64,000 nucleotides of DNA, from assembly GCA_052161625.1 (NCBI GenBank), contig CP197412.1; one strand, written 5' to 3'. Under the pieces are notes generated by a model. That model did not search any database. It was given only the letters and a program-made list of their open reading frames with translations, and was not told the origin of the DNA. Both the position numbers and the translations under genes were made by a program. Position 1 is the stretch's first letter; every line of letters begins with the position of its first letter. The DNA comes from JBKCUI01 sp052161625 (lineage in GTDB: Bacteria; Planctomycetota; Planctomycetia; Pirellulales; Pirellulaceae). Shown piece by piece: positions 24,484-33,908 of the stretch.

Positions 24484-26958
24484 CTATTCGGCTTCTGCGA
24501 AGACGAATCCGGCTCGAACGGGAGGGGGCATTGGGGAGGAGGCGCCACGGACGCTTCGCCAAACGATCTCGCCCAGCAATAGATCGTCGGCGGCATCTTC
24601 CTTGGTAAAATCCAGTTCTTCCGATCGTTTCGCGCCCCACGCCAGGGGAGTATTGGTTTCGTATAGGTCTACATTGGGAGCAAGGTGCGTGTAGGGCTTG
24701 GGGTTTGCGCTATTTCCGAAGCTTCGATACATGGGTGTCGCCGCTGCATCGAATTGTGTCATGGGCGCCAGTCCGAGGATCAGTTCCATGGTTCGAAGCA
24801 TGCTCGACGTAGTGTACAGGGTGGAGTCGACAGTCCCTTTTCGGATAAACGGGCTGATGGCGAGAGCGACCGTCCGGTGGGCATCGACGTGATCCGATCC
24901 GTTCTGTGCGTCATCTTCCACGACAAATATCGCAGATTTTTCCCAGTAGCGACTGTTCGAGATCGACTCCACGATCATTCCCAACGCGACGTCGTTGTCG
25001 GCGACCATCGCTGTCGGAGTTTTCTTACCGACGCGCGTTCCGCTTGTATGGTCATTACCAATGCGCAAGACGATGAATTGGGGGAGGTTGTCATTTTTTT
25101 CGAATTGAGCAAGCACCTCGGCAAATCTCTTCGCTCGGTCGATGTCCATGTAATCCAAGTCGTAGCCGCGGTACATCGGGTCATAGTGTCCTTCGAGCGC
25201 TGCGACTTTGGCGCGCGAGGGCTGCCCTATGACTGGCGCGTTTTCAATGAACTCACCAAAACTAAAGTAGTTTACGCCAGCCTTTTTGCATTGATCCCAA
25301 ATATAGCCGCTCGATGGCGCGGCGATATCAACGTTTCCCTCTGACGGATAGCCGATTTTGCGGCGACCACCTCGGTAGGTGAGTGGCCAAGTACGTTCGA
25401 CATAGTCGGTTGCGTAGGCGGCCATGGACCATTCGTGACCATCCGCGCTTACCTCGCTCTCGACGTAGAAATTATCGAGCAGCACAAACTCTTTTGCGAG
25501 AGAGTGATGATTTGGTGTAACTCTTTCGGGGAAAATGCAAAGATTGGGATCGCCATTTCCCCCTGCCACATCACCGAAGACTTGGTCATAAGTGCGATTC
25601 TCTTTAACGATGTAGAAGCAGTGTTTGATTGGGCTGGTTTCGCCGACTTGGGACGGGATGGCCGAGTCCTTGGCAAACTCTGTTGCGTTTGTTTTGTTGT
25701 CGGCTTGCAGTGGGCTGTTGGCGTAGGCGTCCTTGGTCCATCGCGCCATTTCTTCAGGAGACGGAGATGGGATGAAGCTCAACGTGCCTTGGAATAATCC
25801 TCCGATATACTCGCGAATCGTTTTGGGTGGTTCTTTGAGAGGGTTTGGGCCTGCTTCGTTATCCTTTGGGGTGATTCCCTTTCCGTTGGTGACGAGAATC
25901 GTGTTGCTGTCTTTTGAGAAGCGGACGCTGGTGGGATACCAGCCTACGGGGATGAAGCCAAGCGATTTGCTTTGACCTCGGGTACGGATATCGAACAGCG
26001 CGACATTGTTATTGTCCGCATTGGCGACGGCGAGAACGCCTCCATCGCCACTCACGGAGATACTATTAGGAGTACTTCCGTTCTTGGCTGTGTGGTAAAG
26101 AGACGTGCGAATGACTTCCTTTTGATTGCCGGTTGAGGTGTCGATGAGAACCACGGAATTGTCATCTGCGCAGCTCACCAGCAGGTATTTGCCTTCATCG
26201 AGGAACAGCATCTCTGTCGGGTGAGAGTGGACGTCCCAGGTTTGCGCGATCTGGCCTTTCGCTATGTCAATTTGAGCTACGGCAGCATGTCCCCAAAGGC
26301 TTACGTAAGCGAACTTATCGTCTGGTCCGATTACGACTTCGAATGGAAAGCTGTCTTTGGGCAAGTCGATCAATTTCGAGGAGGTCTGTTCGCCGTCCGA
26401 CTTCTTGGATGGCACAAAAGCGAGCTGATGCGAATACATTCCGCAAACAATCCACTGGGCGGAGGGGGTATGGAAGTCAATGCCGGTGGCAACAAAGGTT
26501 TCCTTTGGTTCGACAATCTGAATGGTTTGGTCGGAGGAGAGGTAACCATTTTCGTGTTTGAAAACGTAGATCCTTTCGTCCTCGGCTCCTGTCACGAACA
26601 AGGTGTCACCCGTTTTTGAGAATCGCATTCCGTAGAAAGCTTGGTCGATGACAATGGAGGAGACTTGTTTCTTCGTGGTCGTGTCGACCATTCGCACTTC
26701 GTGTGCGCCATAGCCGGTATGCAGGATTGCCGCGAATTTGCCATCAGGGCTTATTCGAATGAGGGATGGAAAGTCACCCAAGGCCAACTGCTCGCCAACT
26801 GGTTTCAGCGACCAGCCATTGGGGAGGAGTGTTTGTCCATTGTTTTGAATACCGGGAAGTTTGATTGGCGATTGCGAGAGGGCTTCGGGTGTAAGAGTGG
26901 CAATCACTGTGATCGCGAGCAGTTTTGCAGCAGCCGTAAGGTGATTTCGAGAAGCCAT
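24484..26958 (-). CDS. Exported phosphoesterase with YncE-like beta-propeller
   Basis: An 824-aa protein. Signal peptide at about 1-28. Residues about 45-390 form a beta-propeller with repeats such as SPDGKFAAILHTGYGAHEVR and VSGDGGVLAVANADNNNVAL. Residues about 440-750 match the phosphoesterase/alkaline-phosphatase superfamily, with CFYIVKENRTYDQVFGD (metal and nucleophile region), SADGHEWSMAAYATDYVERT and IFVVEDDAQNGSDHVDAHRT (metal-binding Asp/His). Bifunctional YncE/phosphoesterase proteins of this kind are common in planctomycetes; substrates are unknown, probably phosphate or phospholipid esters in the periplasm. Monocistronic, with gaps on both sides. Confidence 0.85.
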   Translation of the reverse strand: MASRNHLTAAAKLLAITVIATLTPEALSQSPIKLPGIQNNGQTLLPNGWSLKPVGEQLALGDFPSLIRISPDGKFAAILHTGYGAHEVRMVDTTTKKQVSSIVIDQAFYGMRFSKTGDTLFVTGAEDERIYVFKHENGYLSSDQTIQIVEPKETFVATGIDFHTPSAQWIVCGMYSHQLAFVPSKKSDGEQTSSKLIDLPKDSFPFEVVIGPDDKFAYVSLWGHAAVAQIDIAKGQIAQTWDVHSHPTEMLFLDEGKYLLVSCADDNSVVLIDTSTGNQKEVIRTSLYHTAKNGSTPNSISVSGDGGVLAVANADNNNVALFDIRTRGQSKSLGFIPVGWYPTSVRFSKDSNTILVTNGKGITPKDNEAGPNPLKEPPKTIREYIGGLFQGTLSFIPSPSPEEMARWTKDAYANSPLQADNKTNATEFAKDSAIPSQVGETSPIKHCFYIVKENRTYDQVFGDVAGGNGDPNLCIFPERVTPNHHSLAKEFVLLDNFYVESEVSADGHEWSMAAYATDYVERTWPLTYRGGRRKIGYPSEGNVDIAAPSSGYIWDQCKKAGVNYFSFGEFIENAPVIGQPSRAKVAALEGHYDPMYRGYDLDYMDIDRAKRFAEVLAQFEKNDNLPQFIVLRIGNDHTSGTRVGKKTPTAMVADNDVALGMIVESISNSRYWEKSAIFVVEDDAQNGSDHVDAHRTVALAISPFIRKGTVDSTLYTTSSMLRTMELILGLAPMTQFDAAATPMYRSFGNSANPKPYTHLAPNVDLYETNTPLAWGAKRSEELDFTKEDAADDLLLGEIVWRSVRGASSPMPPPVRAGFVFAEAE

Positions 26959-27109
26959 CGCATGTTCCTAAAAGTGATACAAGTCCGTATTGAGCGCGTG
27001 ATTGTATAATCGAGGCGAGAAACTCGATGAAGATGAAGTTAGGATTGCGAGGTGAATTGCTGAATTCAAGTGCTTGCAGGTGGTGGGGCCTGACGTCAAT
27101 GATAGAGGC

Positions 27110-28081
27110 CTAGTGCTCGTTGACGACTTCCCCTCCTGCGCGCGAGCCGAGAGCTTGCCATACCTGTTTGTCGATGGCGGAGCTAATGAAGCTCACAGAT
27201 CCATCCATCTTGAGCGAGTTCACTCCTCCATCGTGGTGGCTTCGGCTGGTTACGACTGCAAAGGTTGGAAGAGTCGTGGAGCGGCCCTCACGCGTTGAAT
27301 TGAAGTCGATATCGAAGGTCTTACCGTCCACGGAATAGGGGACGACGGTGTTTGGCGAGAACGTCGTTGTGAAGCCCGTTTGGTGGACTCGAGCATCGAC
27401 CCATTCGGTGTGTCCGGAGTCCGTTTTGAATTCACCACCGAAGGGGGCAATTTGAAGGGGCGATTCAGGGCGAAGGGTCGTCGAGTTGGGGTTCCCGCTA
27501 TCGCGCAGATAGGGCGTAAAGGCCTTTACCTCTGCGATGCCTAAAGTGTTACTCGTTCCATCATGCATCTCAGCGATCCTTAGCGATCGATTCAACAAGA
27601 ACACGCCGGTGCCGCGATCTCGAGGTGGTTGATAGATATACCAGTCACCTGCATTTGCCGCGTAGTTCAACGGGTAGTGGGTGAACGTGGGGCCATCGGG
27701 TCGTTCGCGATCGTTGGGTTCGCTGGGGCAAATCAAATAGGGAACTCGAGTTTTCGCAACGATTGGCTGTTGACTGATCGGGATAGAGAAGTCGATCAGG
27801 TTCTGAAGATTAGATTGTTCGCAGTAGGGGAGTAGTCGTGTGTGAAGACTCCAGTAAACCCCGCTCCCAAACTCATTGTAGTCACCTAGAGGTGGGAAAC
27901 TCTTGCGGGCGGATTCGTGGTTATGGAGAGCAAGTCCCGTTTGTTTGAGATTGTTCTGACACGACATACGTCGTGCCGCTTCGCGGGCCGCTTGTACTGC
28001 AGGCAGGAGCAATCCGACGAGAATCCCGATAATCGCAATGACTACCAGGAGTTCAACCAGCGTGAATGCTTTCCTTGACAC
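27110..28081 (-). CDS. DUF1559 (SBP_bac_10-like) pseudopilin
   Basis: A 323-aa protein with a type IV pilin-like N-terminus: methylation/cleavage-like KAFTLVELLVVIAIIGILVG, then AREAARRMSCQNNLKQTGLALHNH, and a DUF1559 body ending HHDGGVNSLKMDGSVSFIS (the H-X9-DG motif). These are very abundant, planctomycete-restricted, membrane-anchored extracytoplasmic proteins of unknown function. The start codon is GTG at 28081 with AGGA 9 bp upstream. It is preceded by an inverted repeat and lies downstream, on the same strand, of the 1213-aa surface protein. Confidence 0.92.
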   Translation of the reverse strand: MSRKAFTLVELLVVIAIIGILVGLLLPAVQAAREAARRMSCQNNLKQTGLALHNHESARKSFPPLGDYNEFGSGVYWSLHTRLLPYCEQSNLQNLIDFSIPISQQPIVAKTRVPYLICPSEPNDRERPDGPTFTHYPLNYAANAGDWYIYQPPRDRGTGVFLLNRSLRIAEMHDGTSNTLGIAEVKAFTPYLRDSGNPNSTTLRPESPLQIAPFGGEFKTDSGHTEWVDARVHQTGFTTTFSPNTVVPYSVDGKTFDIDFNSTREGRSTTLPTFAVVTSRSHHDGGVNSLKMDGSVSFISSAIDKQVWQALGSRAGGEVVNEH

Positions 28082-28199
28082 AGCGTTATTTCCTAAACGT
28101 AGTAGAACCGAAGAAGATCGTAGAGATACGCACCGAATTCGGAACGTATTGACGATCTTTCTCGCGATGCACTGTTTAGGAAATTTAATTAACGCTGTG
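28079..28199. repeat. Inverted repeat spanning the DUF1559 start codon
   Basis: CACAGCGTTATTTCCTAAAC at 28079-28098 is matched by the reverse complement of CTGTTTAGGAAATTTAATTAACGCTGTG at 28172-28199, with a 6-nt interruption. The left arm contains the GTG start and its AGGA site, so folding of the mRNA could hide them. Confidence 0.6.
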
Positions 28200-28285
28200 A
28201 ATGAATGGTATGAATGAGAGATTAACTTTCAGCAAATCATTTCTGGCACAGCTGTGCTCGATTTGCTAGGCCATAGCAAGACTGA

Positions 28286-31200
28286 TCACTTCGAGGGTCG
28301 CCCATTTTTGAATCGTTTTCGGAAACCTATACCGATGCCACCTGCGAGTCCAAGGAGGATCATGGAACTGGGTTCGGGAACAGCGCTATAGTTCAAAACA
28401 ATGTCATTGCCAACGGTTCCCCAGGAGAAACCTGCGGCCGAGCGAATACTCGCGAGCGAGTTGTTGCCGCTATCGGCGGATACGTTGATGCTACCAAACA
28501 CAGAGTTTGTGGCTAAGGTTGGTGCAGAGCTATTGGCGTAGACCAACCATTGGCGATCCGTGTCCCAGAACGCATCGGCCCATTGGACCGTGGAACCGGT
28601 CCCGTTGAAGACCAGATTCGAGGTTACTCCGGTGTTGATGACAAGCGTTCCACCGGTGACGTCGATGGCGTCGAAGTTGGTACCGCTTCCGGTGTTGGAG
28701 TTTGCCACCAACTCCCAAGAAAGATCTGCACCTGTGTTGTAGGTCAAGCCTGCCAAGAATGTTTGGGTTCCCGGGCTATTACCGGGCGTGTGAGAACCTG
28801 AGATCGTGGTCGCCCCGCCGATCGTGCCTGACCCACCTAGCGATGCACCGGAGGCTACGGTGAGGTTTCCAGTCGCGGTCGATTGGTTGCCGTTGATGAT
28901 CAGGGAACCAGATTGGACACTTGTCGCGCCGGTGTACGTATTATTACCAGAGAGGGTGAGAGCTCCGGATCCTTGCTTGGCCAAACCGCCATTTCCACTT
29001 ACGACGCCCGAGAGCGTCAGGTTGGACGATGCGTTCGAGACACGCACCACGCCGCCCCCATCGTTGAGGGTCATCGCAGCGGAACGGGACGCAGTACCGC
29101 CGCCGTATTCTAGGGTGCCTGTTGTATTGGTGCCGCCAAGATTGATAGCGCTATTACCAAGGTTTTGCGTGCCCGCCAAGACAACGGTGCCATCGACGAT
29201 ATTGGTCACTGAGGTCAAGGCGATGTTGCCTTGTACGGTCACGGTCCCGGATGTGGTTTTTTCGATAACACGAACACCCCCGAACGTCGATTGGTTCGCA
29301 CCGACTCCATTGAGCAATCCCGAGGTGAAGGATTGCGTCCCAGCAGCGTTGGTATTGATGTTTCCCGGATTGGTGCCTAGGCCATCAAAGAGTATTGTTC
29401 CACCATTCAAGTTTACACCGCCGATTTGTTCGCCGATGCGCATATCGAGAGTGCCACCCTCGTTGACGGTGAAGAAGGTCGAGTCAGGATGGTCCGGATT
29501 GTCCGTAGCACTCACACCGAATTGGAAGGTTCCACTGTTGTTGATCACAATGCTCGATGCTCCGAGATCTCCTCCTGCTACGTCTTGAAGGATGAAGCGA
29601 CCGGCATTGACATTGAGAGTGCCTGTGAAGGAGTTGCTGTTGCCTTGGAAGCTAACCGTTCCGGTCCCGTTTTTGTTGATGGTATTGGTGCCGCTTACTG
29701 TTGCGCCAAAAACCAGATTTCCGGAGCCGTCCAAATTCAGTGTATTCGCGCCGAGGCCAACGGTACCGGAGAGGGACGCGACTCCGGTGTTGTTGTTTCG
29801 GATGGTTGCATCGCCATCCAAGGCAATAGGAGCTGCAAGACTGACATCGTTCGAGCGGTCAAAGGCTAAAGTTGTGCCCGCTGACATGTTCAACGATGAA
29901 TTGGTCAGGCTGCCAGTTGTTCCACCTGCTCCGATTTGCAGTGTACCGCCTGCAAGGGTGGCGCTACCACTTTGACTGTTGTCTGTGGCAACAACCAGGG
30001 TGCCGGTGCCGGATTTCGTCAAGGTCCCCGCTCCTGCAATGGATCCAGTACCTTGGAACGAGTAGTTATTGGCAGAGTTGTTCACGACCACCGAGCTAGG
30101 AGCCACCGCTCCTTGAAGGTTGACCGCGAAATTTCCGGATGCGGTATCGTCGAAAATAACCGAGTCGGTTTGAATGAAATTGGTGGCAGCTAGCGATGTT
30201 TCCAATCGCCAGTTGTTCGTGCCACCGACGTTTGCCGCAGTGCCCACGTCCCAGTTTGCGTCGGTTGCCCCGCTCCATTTCACGTTCTCGCTCAAGGCGG
30301 TCACATTGAGGTCGATCCTCGTATTGGTCGTGTCATAGATGAGCGATCCCGCAGTGCGGCCTTGCAATTGAAGATTGAATCCTGAATTGATTGCTCCCCC
30401 GTTGTAATCGATCAGAGTAAAGCTACCCAAGGACATGGGCTGAGTATTCGATACACTTAGAGTACCACCAGCGATGAGACCATCCGATGTAGCAACAACT
30501 AGCAGAGGTGCGGTGGGCAAGGTCGCGGTGTTGAGTCCAAATTGGAGAGTGGACGCAGGTGCAGATAGGTTCAGCGATTGAACTGTTAAGGAACCAGTGC
30601 CAGCGCCGCTTGCTATCGACAAGGTGGCATTATTTCCGACGGTGAATTCCCCTGCTGCCGTGGTTGCGATGGTTCCTCCATTGGAAGCGGTTGGTGCCAA
30701 TACCAAGGTTCCCTGTTCGACGTTTACGAGGCCTGTGTTGGACAAGCCACCGGTCAAAGCCAAGGTTCCCGAGCCCGTTTTTGAAAGGGGGCCTGCGCCA
30801 TCGAATGCACCGCTTAAAGTCAATTGAGTTCCTGACTCTGCAACATGAATAGCGCCTCCTCCTGCCTGGAGAGTGAAAGCGCCTGCACGGGTAGCTGTCG
30901 TACCTTGATAGTCGAATGTCCCTGCTGTCGATCCGTCGCTTGCGCCCAATCGCACGGCTGCAGTTCCAAGGTTCGAAGCGCCGAGCATGGACAAGGTGCC
31001 ATCAAGAATATTCAGACGACCAGTTCCGGTTGTAATGGAGACATTTCCTCCGAGGGTAACGGTACCGGCCGTCGTCTTGTTGATAGCCGTATTTCCGCCG
31101 ACCGTAAAATTGCCTCCAGTGAGGCTGCCGCTCGTCCAGTTCTGAGCGGTAGCTCCCGACAGCGTCATGCTTCCCTGTTGAAGGTTGACGACACCGCCGT

Positions 31201-31927
31201 TCAGGTTGACACCTCCAAAGGTCTCCCCCTCCTGCCAGTTGACTGTCCCGCCGGTATTGACCGTGATGTATGTCGAGTTGGGTAGATTCGGGTCTCCAAC
31301 AGTGCTAGCTCCGAATTGGTAGGTACCTCCATTGTTCACGACGATCGAGACAGGGTTGAAATTGGTGGTAGCAATCCCTGTCGAGCTGTTGACGAAGGTG
31401 CCTTGATCGATGACGAGAGTACCAGTAAATCCGCTGTTGTTGCTGTTGTGAATGAACGTTCCTGTACCCGTTTTCCGCATGGTGCCAGCCCCAGCGAAGA
31501 GACCGGAAAAGAGAGCGTTCCCAGTGATGTCCAACTGAGGATCGGCACCCGCGAGAGTAAAAGTGTTCGCAGCCGCACCAGCGATGGTGACGGTGCCTGT
31601 GCCCGTGTTATTGACCGTGATCCGATTAAGAATGAGGGGGCCAATGTTATTGGTTGTCGCATAGCTTTCCGCACCGGTCGCGTTGAAGACCACTTGGGTG
31701 GTGTCCGAACTGACGGGTAAGGAACTCCAGTTGCTCGCCACATCCCAATTGCCGCTTACTGGGTTTTGCCACACGCTCTGGGCTTGTGCGACACCGGAAG
31801 AATAAGCAGAGATGACGAGAAGTGTGCTCGAGAGTAACCCCTGCAAAAGCTTTCTTTTGTGCTGGAGTATTCTCCCAAGAACTCGACGCCTTCTCCCTTG
31901 TTGCGTTCTGCTTTCGCGCTTCATCAC
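28286..31927 (-). CDS. Giant autotransporter-repeat surface protein with PEP-CTERM anchor
   Basis: A 1213-aa protein. A long, very basic signal region (residues 1-49, RRRRVLGRILQHKRKLLQ then hydrophobic to VAQAQ), then about 20 autotransporter-associated beta-strand repeats (for example LSKTGSGTLALTGG, NTYTGATSVQSGSLIINGNQ, GTLTKSGTGTLVVATDNSQS) that build a right-handed beta-helix. It ends with VPEPSSMILLGLAGGIGIGF plus a basic tail, a PEP-CTERM signal. There is no autotransporter barrel, so anchoring is via exosortase sorting. A large internal duplication is visible: the NNGGTYQFGASTVGDPNLPN block recurs as NNSGTFQFGVSATDNPDHPD. Probably an adhesin-like or structural surface protein. Confidence 0.9.
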   Translation of the reverse strand: MMKRESRTQQGRRRRVLGRILQHKRKLLQGLLSSTLLVISAYSSGVAQAQSVWQNPVSGNWDVASNWSSLPVSSDTTQVVFNATGAESYATTNNIGPLILNRITVNNTGTGTVTIAGAAANTFTLAGADPQLDITGNALFSGLFAGAGTMRKTGTGTFIHNSNNSGFTGTLVIDQGTFVNSSTGIATTNFNPVSIVVNNGGTYQFGASTVGDPNLPNSTYITVNTGGTVNWQEGETFGGVNLNGGVVNLQQGSMTLSGATAQNWTSGSLTGGNFTVGGNTAINKTTAGTVTLGGNVSITTGTGRLNILDGTLSMLGASNLGTAAVRLGASDGSTAGTFDYQGTTATRAGAFTLQAGGGAIHVAESGTQLTLSGAFDGAGPLSKTGSGTLALTGGLSNTGLVNVEQGTLVLAPTASNGGTIATTAAGEFTVGNNATLSIASGAGTGSLTVQSLNLSAPASTLQFGLNTATLPTAPLLVVATSDGLIAGGTLSVSNTQPMSLGSFTLIDYNGGAINSGFNLQLQGRTAGSLIYDTTNTRIDLNVTALSENVKWSGATDANWDVGTAANVGGTNNWRLETSLAATNFIQTDSVIFDDTASGNFAVNLQGAVAPSSVVVNNSANNYSFQGTGSIAGAGTLTKSGTGTLVVATDNSQSGSATLAGGTLQIGAGGTTGSLTNSSLNMSAGTTLAFDRSNDVSLAAPIALDGDATIRNNNTGVASLSGTVGLGANTLNLDGSGNLVFGATVSGTNTINKNGTGTVSFQGNSNSFTGTLNVNAGRFILQDVAGGDLGASSIVINNSGTFQFGVSATDNPDHPDSTFFTVNEGGTLDMRIGEQIGGVNLNGGTILFDGLGTNPGNINTNAAGTQSFTSGLLNGVGANQSTFGGVRVIEKTTSGTVTVQGNIALTSVTNIVDGTVVLAGTQNLGNSAINLGGTNTTGTLEYGGGTASRSAAMTLNDGGGVVRVSNASSNLTLSGVVSGNGGLAKQGSGALTLSGNNTYTGATSVQSGSLIINGNQSTATGNLTVASGASLGGSGTIGGATTISGSHTPGNSPGTQTFLAGLTYNTGADLSWELVANSNTGSGTNFDAIDVTGGTLVINTGVTSNLVFNGTGSTVQWADAFWDTDRQWLVYANSSAPTLATNSVFGSINVSADSGNNSLASIRSAAGFSWGTVGNDIVLNYSAVPEPSSMILLGLAGGIGIGFRKRFKNGRPSK

Positions 31928-32250
31928 TCACCCCGTGTCGATCTTGTTACCCGATGAAAATCAATGAAACGGCAGAATAGTTCTGCGTTGCATCCCCTAC
32001 AATCGTCAGAGAATGAAGATTCGATCAAGAATGCATCGGCACAGAGAAAGTCGGCGTCGCGAGCGTAGGATGGTTGGTGTGAACACAACGATCCGCCAAC
32101 GTATTTGTTGCCGATTGCCGATTTCGCTCCTCGAGCCGCGATGCGAATCCCTTCCTGCTGCGTTGAACAATTCAACAAGGAGTTGGCTTGGTTCGAGGGT
32201 CGCACGAGGATCGATCGTTTGATCCGTTTTCATTGTTCGGAGTGGTCTTG
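31928..32250. other. Divergent intergenic region between surface protein and phnZ-like gene
   Basis: Holds both promoters by orientation. A 6-bp dyad, GTTGAA-CAA-TTCAAC at 32162-32176, about 75 bp before the phnZ-like ATG, is operator-sized, but its regulator is unknown. No gene seen. Confidence 0.35.
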
Positions 32251-32808
32251 ATGAGCAAAGTAACCGAGCAAGTTTTGGCAGTCTTTCGCGAGCGAGGGTC
32301 GGGGCAATACGGCAGCGAGTGTGTCTCTCAATTGGAGCATGCCATTCAATGCGCGATGCTCGCCCAAGCGAGCGGCGCCGATACGAGCTTGGTCGTTGCT
32401 GCGTTGCTGCACGATATAGGACACATCCTCGACGATACAGACTTGCCGGATTCTGACGATGAAGATTTGGACGATTCGCACGAGGAAAGGGCTTACCCGT
32501 GGTTGCTACGTACTTTCGGTGTAGCAGTTGCTGATCCAGTGAAACTTCATGTCGCCGCTAAGCGTTATCTTTGCACTCGCGACCCATCGTATGCGACGCA
32601 TCTCTCTCCGGCATCCTACAAAAGTTTTCTTGATCAAGGTGGAGTCATGACGGAAGGCGAGCTCCAAGCATTCGAACGCGAGCCGTTTTATCGAGAAGCG
32701 TTGCAATTGCGCAAATGGGACGATCTCGCGAAAGTTGCCAGCATGCCTTTGCCGGACATTTCAAGCTTCAGATCCCTGATGGAGGAGTGTCATTCCATCA
32801 TGGATTGA
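32251..32808 (+). CDS. phnZ: PhnZ-like HD-domain oxygenase, phosphonate degradation
   Basis: A 185-aa HD-superfamily protein. Metal-binding motifs: His in SQLEHAIQCA, HD in VVAALLHDIGHILDD, and His in PVKLHVAAKRYLC. This is the phosphonate-operon HD protein family whose characterised member, PhnZ, is a mixed-valent di-iron oxygenase cleaving (R)-2-amino-1-hydroxyethylphosphonate to glycine and phosphate. The ATG at 32251 is chosen because the frame further up looks non-coding. It converges with the alcohol dehydrogenase (23-bp gap). No PhnY hydroxylase, which makes its substrate, is in the window. Confidence 0.8.
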   Translation: MSKVTEQVLAVFRERGSGQYGSECVSQLEHAIQCAMLAQASGADTSLVVAALLHDIGHILDDTDLPDSDDEDLDDSHEERAYPWLLRTFGVAVADPVKLHVAAKRYLCTRDPSYATHLSPASYKSFLDQGGVMTEGELQAFEREPFYREALQLRKWDDLAKVASMPLPDISSFRSLMEECHSIMD

Positions 32809-32831
32809 TACAGAAAGACTTTTGGCGGGTG

Positions 32832-33908
32832 TTATAGCTTGATCCCAACGCGAATGTTGGACTTGTCTTTGGCGGCCACGAATGCTTCGGCGATGGATGC
32901 GAGTGAGAACCATTGCGTAACGAGCGTTGCGAATGGGAAGTTTTGGTGATTTGCGGCCAGGAATTCGACTGCGTCGCGTAAGTTGGAGGGATCGTAGTTA
33001 TGGATGCCGACGATCGTAAGATTGCGCCGTGTTAGTCGCTCAACCCCGAGCTCAATGGGAGCGGATGGGAATACGGCTCCTGCTGAAACGATCGTTCCAC
33101 CAATCCGAGTCGAATCCATCGCTGCAAGGAACGACGGATTGGCTCCAGATAGCTCAAGGCTGTAGTCGAATCCCTTCCCGTTCGTCATCGATTGGATTTG
33201 CTCGTTCAACTCGGCAGGGGGAATCGCTTGGTTTGCACCAAACGCGAGAGATAGTGAACGTCGTTCCGGATCGACATCGATGCAGAGAATGGAATCGCAG
33301 CCGCGCGATTTTGCCATCGCACATGCGGTCAAGCCGAGCATGCCGGCGCCGAAGATAAGGATCGATCTACCACGATATTGGGTGATCGGCTTGAGGGCAG
33401 CTACGATCGTTGCGGTTGCACAGCTTGTTGGGCAAGCAACTTCAAGGGGCAAATGTTTCGGCAGTTGCACGATGCTGGTTCCTTGAACCAGCAAGCAATG
33501 TTCGGCGAATCCGCCGAGCAGTTCCTTTCCGGGGCGGAGAGCTTCATGCCCATACTTGATCGCATGCTCGCACTTTTGAGGAAGGTCTCGTTCGCAATAA
33601 AAGCATTGACCGCAATGGGCGACAACACCCCACACCACGCGATCCCCCATGGCAAGGTTGGCGCCATTCAGGTCCATCGGGGGAGTTGGCGAACCGAATG
33701 CGACAATCTCGCCAACAATCTCATGCCCTAGCACCGTTGGAATCGGGACTTTTCTGCGGCATTCCAGACTGTGGAGATCGCTGCCGCAGACGGTACTTGC
33801 GAGGACTTTGACGAGAATTTCTCCGGGGGCAAGCGTTGGGATTTCGAAAACCCGTCGCTCCACGCTGGATGGGACACCCGAGAAGACGGCCGCGGTGGAT
33901 CGATTCAT
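32832..33908 (-). CDS. Zn alcohol dehydrogenase, phosphonate-catabolism associated
   Basis: A 358-aa medium-chain dehydrogenase. Catalytic zinc site STVCGSDLHSLE and GHEIVGEIV; structural zinc loop CGQCFYCERDLPQKC (four Cys); Rossmann motif ILIFGAGMLGL. It matches the ADH type regularly linked to phosphonate operons, whose substrate is not settled; oxidation or reduction of a phosphonate alcohol/aldehyde is the usual proposal. The start overlaps the upstream DUF5690 stop (ATGA-type), so the two are translationally coupled. Confidence 0.85.
   Translation of the reverse strand: MNRSTAAVFSGVPSSVERRVFEIPTLAPGEILVKVLASTVCGSDLHSLECRRKVPIPTVLGHEIVGEIVAFGSPTPPMDLNGANLAMGDRVVWGVVAHCGQCFYCERDLPQKCEHAIKYGHEALRPGKELLGGFAEHCLLVQGTSIVQLPKHLPLEVACPTSCATATIVAALKPITQYRGRSILIFGAGMLGLTACAMAKSRGCDSILCIDVDPERRSLSLAFGANQAIPPAELNEQIQSMTNGKGFDYSLELSGANPSFLAAMDSTRIGGTIVSAGAVFPSAPIELGVERLTRRNLTIVGIHNYDPSNLRDAVEFLAANHQNFPFATLVTQWFSLASIAEAFVAAKDKSNIRVGIKL

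Noticed and set aside
28806..29588. A 260-codon Pro-rich frame on the plus strand within the autotransporter-repeat gene
   Set aside because: It is the complement of Gly/Asn/Thr-rich repeats; the composition alone explains the open frame.
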